Shown one piece after another: positions 62,894-64,000 of a DNA stretch of 64,000 bases. Under the pieces are notes generated by a model, which did not search any database, was not told the DNA's origin, and saw only the letters and a list, made by a program, of their open reading frames with translations. The position numbers were made by a program, and so were the translations under genes. The stretch's first letter is position 1; every line of letters begins with the position of its first letter. The DNA comes from Microbacterium jejuense (GTDB taxonomy: Bacteria > Actinomycetota > Actinomycetes > Actinomycetales > Microbacteriaceae): contig NZ_JAEUAW010000001.1 in the NCBI RefSeq assembly GCF_019511665.1, positions 372,001 to 436,000 of the forward strand. Direction: 5' to 3'.

Positions 62894-63739
62894 GTGACCG
62901 AACAACAGCTCACGCCGCAGGGGGACTCGCCGCCCCCTTCGCCGCGGCACCCCTCCACAAGAGCGCGCCTGCTCGCCCCCCGTGCGCTCGGCATCGGCTC
63001 CGCGGTCGCCGCCGCCGCGGCCGTCGTCGCCCTCGTGTTCGCGACGCAGACAGCCGTCCAGGCGACGTCGTCGCCCGAGACGACGGCATCCACTCCCATC
63101 GCCGCCGACAGCAGCGACGAGGACGCTCCCGAGAAGGCGGCGGACGTTCCGAAGCCGGCGACGGTCGCGGCCGCGTACGACGGGCTGACAGGAGCCGAGG
63201 TCGAGTACGTGCGCTTCGTCGGCGCTCAGGATGCCGCCTTCGCAGCCGGCAGGGACGTCTTCGGCGAACCCGGACTGCAGTTCCTCTCGACCGACGTCGC
63301 CGACCCCCAGGCGTACGCCGACGGGCACCGCCGTCTGCTGTCGCTCTACTACGACTACGCCACCAACGAGACGGTCAGCATGATCGTCGACGTCACCACC
63401 GGGACCGTCGAGGCCGTCGAGCGGGCGTCGGGCACGCAGCCCGCGCCGACCGACGCCGAGACCTCGTTGGCGTGGGAGCTGCTGCTGGACTCGGAGTCGG
63501 CTCAGCCGGTCATCGACGAGTTCGCATCGCTCACGGGCGGCTCGGTCCTCACGCCGACGTCCGCCGAGGTCCTTCTCACCGCGCATTCCTTCACGACGGA
63601 TGCCGGAACCTTCGGCGCCGAGTCCTGCGGCGTCGACCGCTGCGTGCAGCTGCTCGCGCAGGTCGACGGCGGCGCCTTCCTCACCACCAGCACGTACGTC
63701 GTGAACCTCTCGACGCGTGCCGTCCTGTCCATCTCATGA
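62894..63739 (+). CDS. Exported membrane-anchored protein, possibly the N-terminal (N2/N3) part of a copper amine oxidase
   Basis: 281 residues from GTG 62894, with AAAGGA upstream. One helix at about 33-55 (GIGSAVAAAAAVVALVFAT) follows a Pro-rich cytoplasmic tail, then a Ser/Ala/Asp spacer. The outer domain (about 95-281) has RRLLSLYYDYATNETVSMIV and DVTTGTVEAVERASGTQPAP, a strand-turn pattern like copper amine oxidase N-domains, then CGVDRCVQLLAQVDGGAFLT. I do not recognise a named family; context with the next gene drives the suggestion. Confidence 0.6.
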   Translation: MTEQQLTPQGDSPPPSPRHPSTRARLLAPRALGIGSAVAAAAAVVALVFATQTAVQATSSPETTASTPIAADSSDEDAPEKAADVPKPATVAAAYDGLTGAEVEYVRFVGAQDAAFAAGRDVFGEPGLQFLSTDVADPQAYADGHRRLLSLYYDYATNETVSMIVDVTTGTVEAVERASGTQPAPTDAETSLAWELLLDSESAQPVIDEFASLTGGSVLTPTSAEVLLTAHSFTTDAGTFGAESCGVDRCVQLLAQVDGGAFLTTSTYVVNLSTRAVLSIS

Positions 63740-63756
63740 TCACGGAGACCCTCCCG

Positions 63757-64000
63757 ATGAAACGAACCTCCCTCCGCCGGCTCCTCGGCGCAGGCACCGC
63801 GATGGCCCTGCTCGCGGGCGGCCTCGTGCTGTCCGCGCCCGTGGCCGCCTCGGCGCAGACCGTCACCGAGGCGTCCTGCTCCGGCGACTCGCTCGTCTCG
63901 AAGACGCTCGAAGCCGGCTCGAGCTGGCAGATGTGCTGGCGTCTCGACACCTACCGCGGCCTCGTGCTCGACAAGGTGGCGTACCAGCCGCGCGACGACG
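63757..64000 (+). CDS. Secreted copper amine oxidase-like protein, C-terminus beyond the window
   Basis: First 81 residues only. A signal peptide (basic MKRTSLRRLL, hydrophobic core to about 26, cleavage near APVAASAQ) is followed by WQMCWRLDTYRGLVLDKVAY (about 57-76), matching the opening W...R.GLVL..V.Y of copper/topaquinone amine oxidase catalytic domains. The usual two N-terminal domains are missing, being perhaps supplied by the preceding gene. GGAG at 63744-63747 precedes ATG 63757. The topaquinone tyrosine and copper histidines lie beyond the window. Confidence 0.6.
   Translation, partial: MKRTSLRRLLGAGTAMALLAGGLVLSAPVAASAQTVTEASCSGDSLVSKTLEAGSSWQMCWRLDTYRGLVLDKVAYQPRDD

Noticed and set aside
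60461..63586. 1041-aa minus-strand frame continuing upstream of the IclR gene
   Set aside because: Only the 248-aa IclR part is real; the upstream portion overlaps the APC permease in another frame, and the GTG at 61207 overlaps that gene's stop.

Overview
The window is very GC-rich, densely coded actinobacterial chromosome. Gene content (RamB-type acetate regulator, tRNA-Trp/secE/nusG/rplKA block, acidic NusG, DUF3105/DUF305 pair, many sugar ABC systems) and the strikingly frequent word GGATGCC/GGCATCC point to Microbacteriaceae, most likely Microbacterium. The genus is an inference; no 16S rRNA gene is present. I see no phage, transposase, CRISPR or plasmid genes. The window opens inside an aminotransferase gene and ends inside a copper amine oxidase gene.

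Layout. 1-6.3 kb: class I aminotransferase (partial), then the glyoxylate shunt aceB-aceA, divergent from its probable regulator ramB. 6.3-14.6 kb: a PucR regulator facing a putrescine/GABA operon (gabT, flavin amine oxidase, universal stress protein, APC permease, aldehyde dehydrogenase); together these can import an amine and turn it into succinate. 14.7-17.7 kb: small genes, including a TetR/FAD-monooxygenase divergent pair with a periodic operator. 17.8-20.7 kb: tRNA-Trp, secE, nusG, rplK, rplA. The partner ribosomal operon rplJ-rplL lies about 17 kb further on (37.7-38.6 kb), behind an attenuator-like leader.

Between the two ribosomal blocks are a nitronate monooxygenase-like gene, acylphosphatase, lysE/lysG, a quinone-reductase-like gene, a ribose-type sugar system (ATPase, permease, ROK regulator, binding protein, dehydrogenase, isomerase), a MarR/MFS efflux pair, a YqaJ-like nuclease, and an AbiEi/PD-(D/E)XK-like gene bracketed by two copies of a 73-bp palindromic repeat.

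After rplJL come two MalFG-type carbohydrate ABC clusters without their own ATPase. The first is run by a LacI regulator fused to a DUF6807 (PmoA) domain and followed by a Gfo/Idh/MocA dehydrogenase. The second is divergent from a classical LacI repressor with recognisable operators. The last 13 kb hold a P-type ATPase with an altered M4 motif, DUF305/DUF3105 membrane-anchored proteins, drug-efflux and PAP2 genes, a HerA-like DUF853 ATPase, an APC permease/IclR pair, and the start of what looks like a two-gene copper amine oxidase.

Terminators are unusually strong, perfect hairpins, and several are built on GGATGCC paired with GGCATCC.
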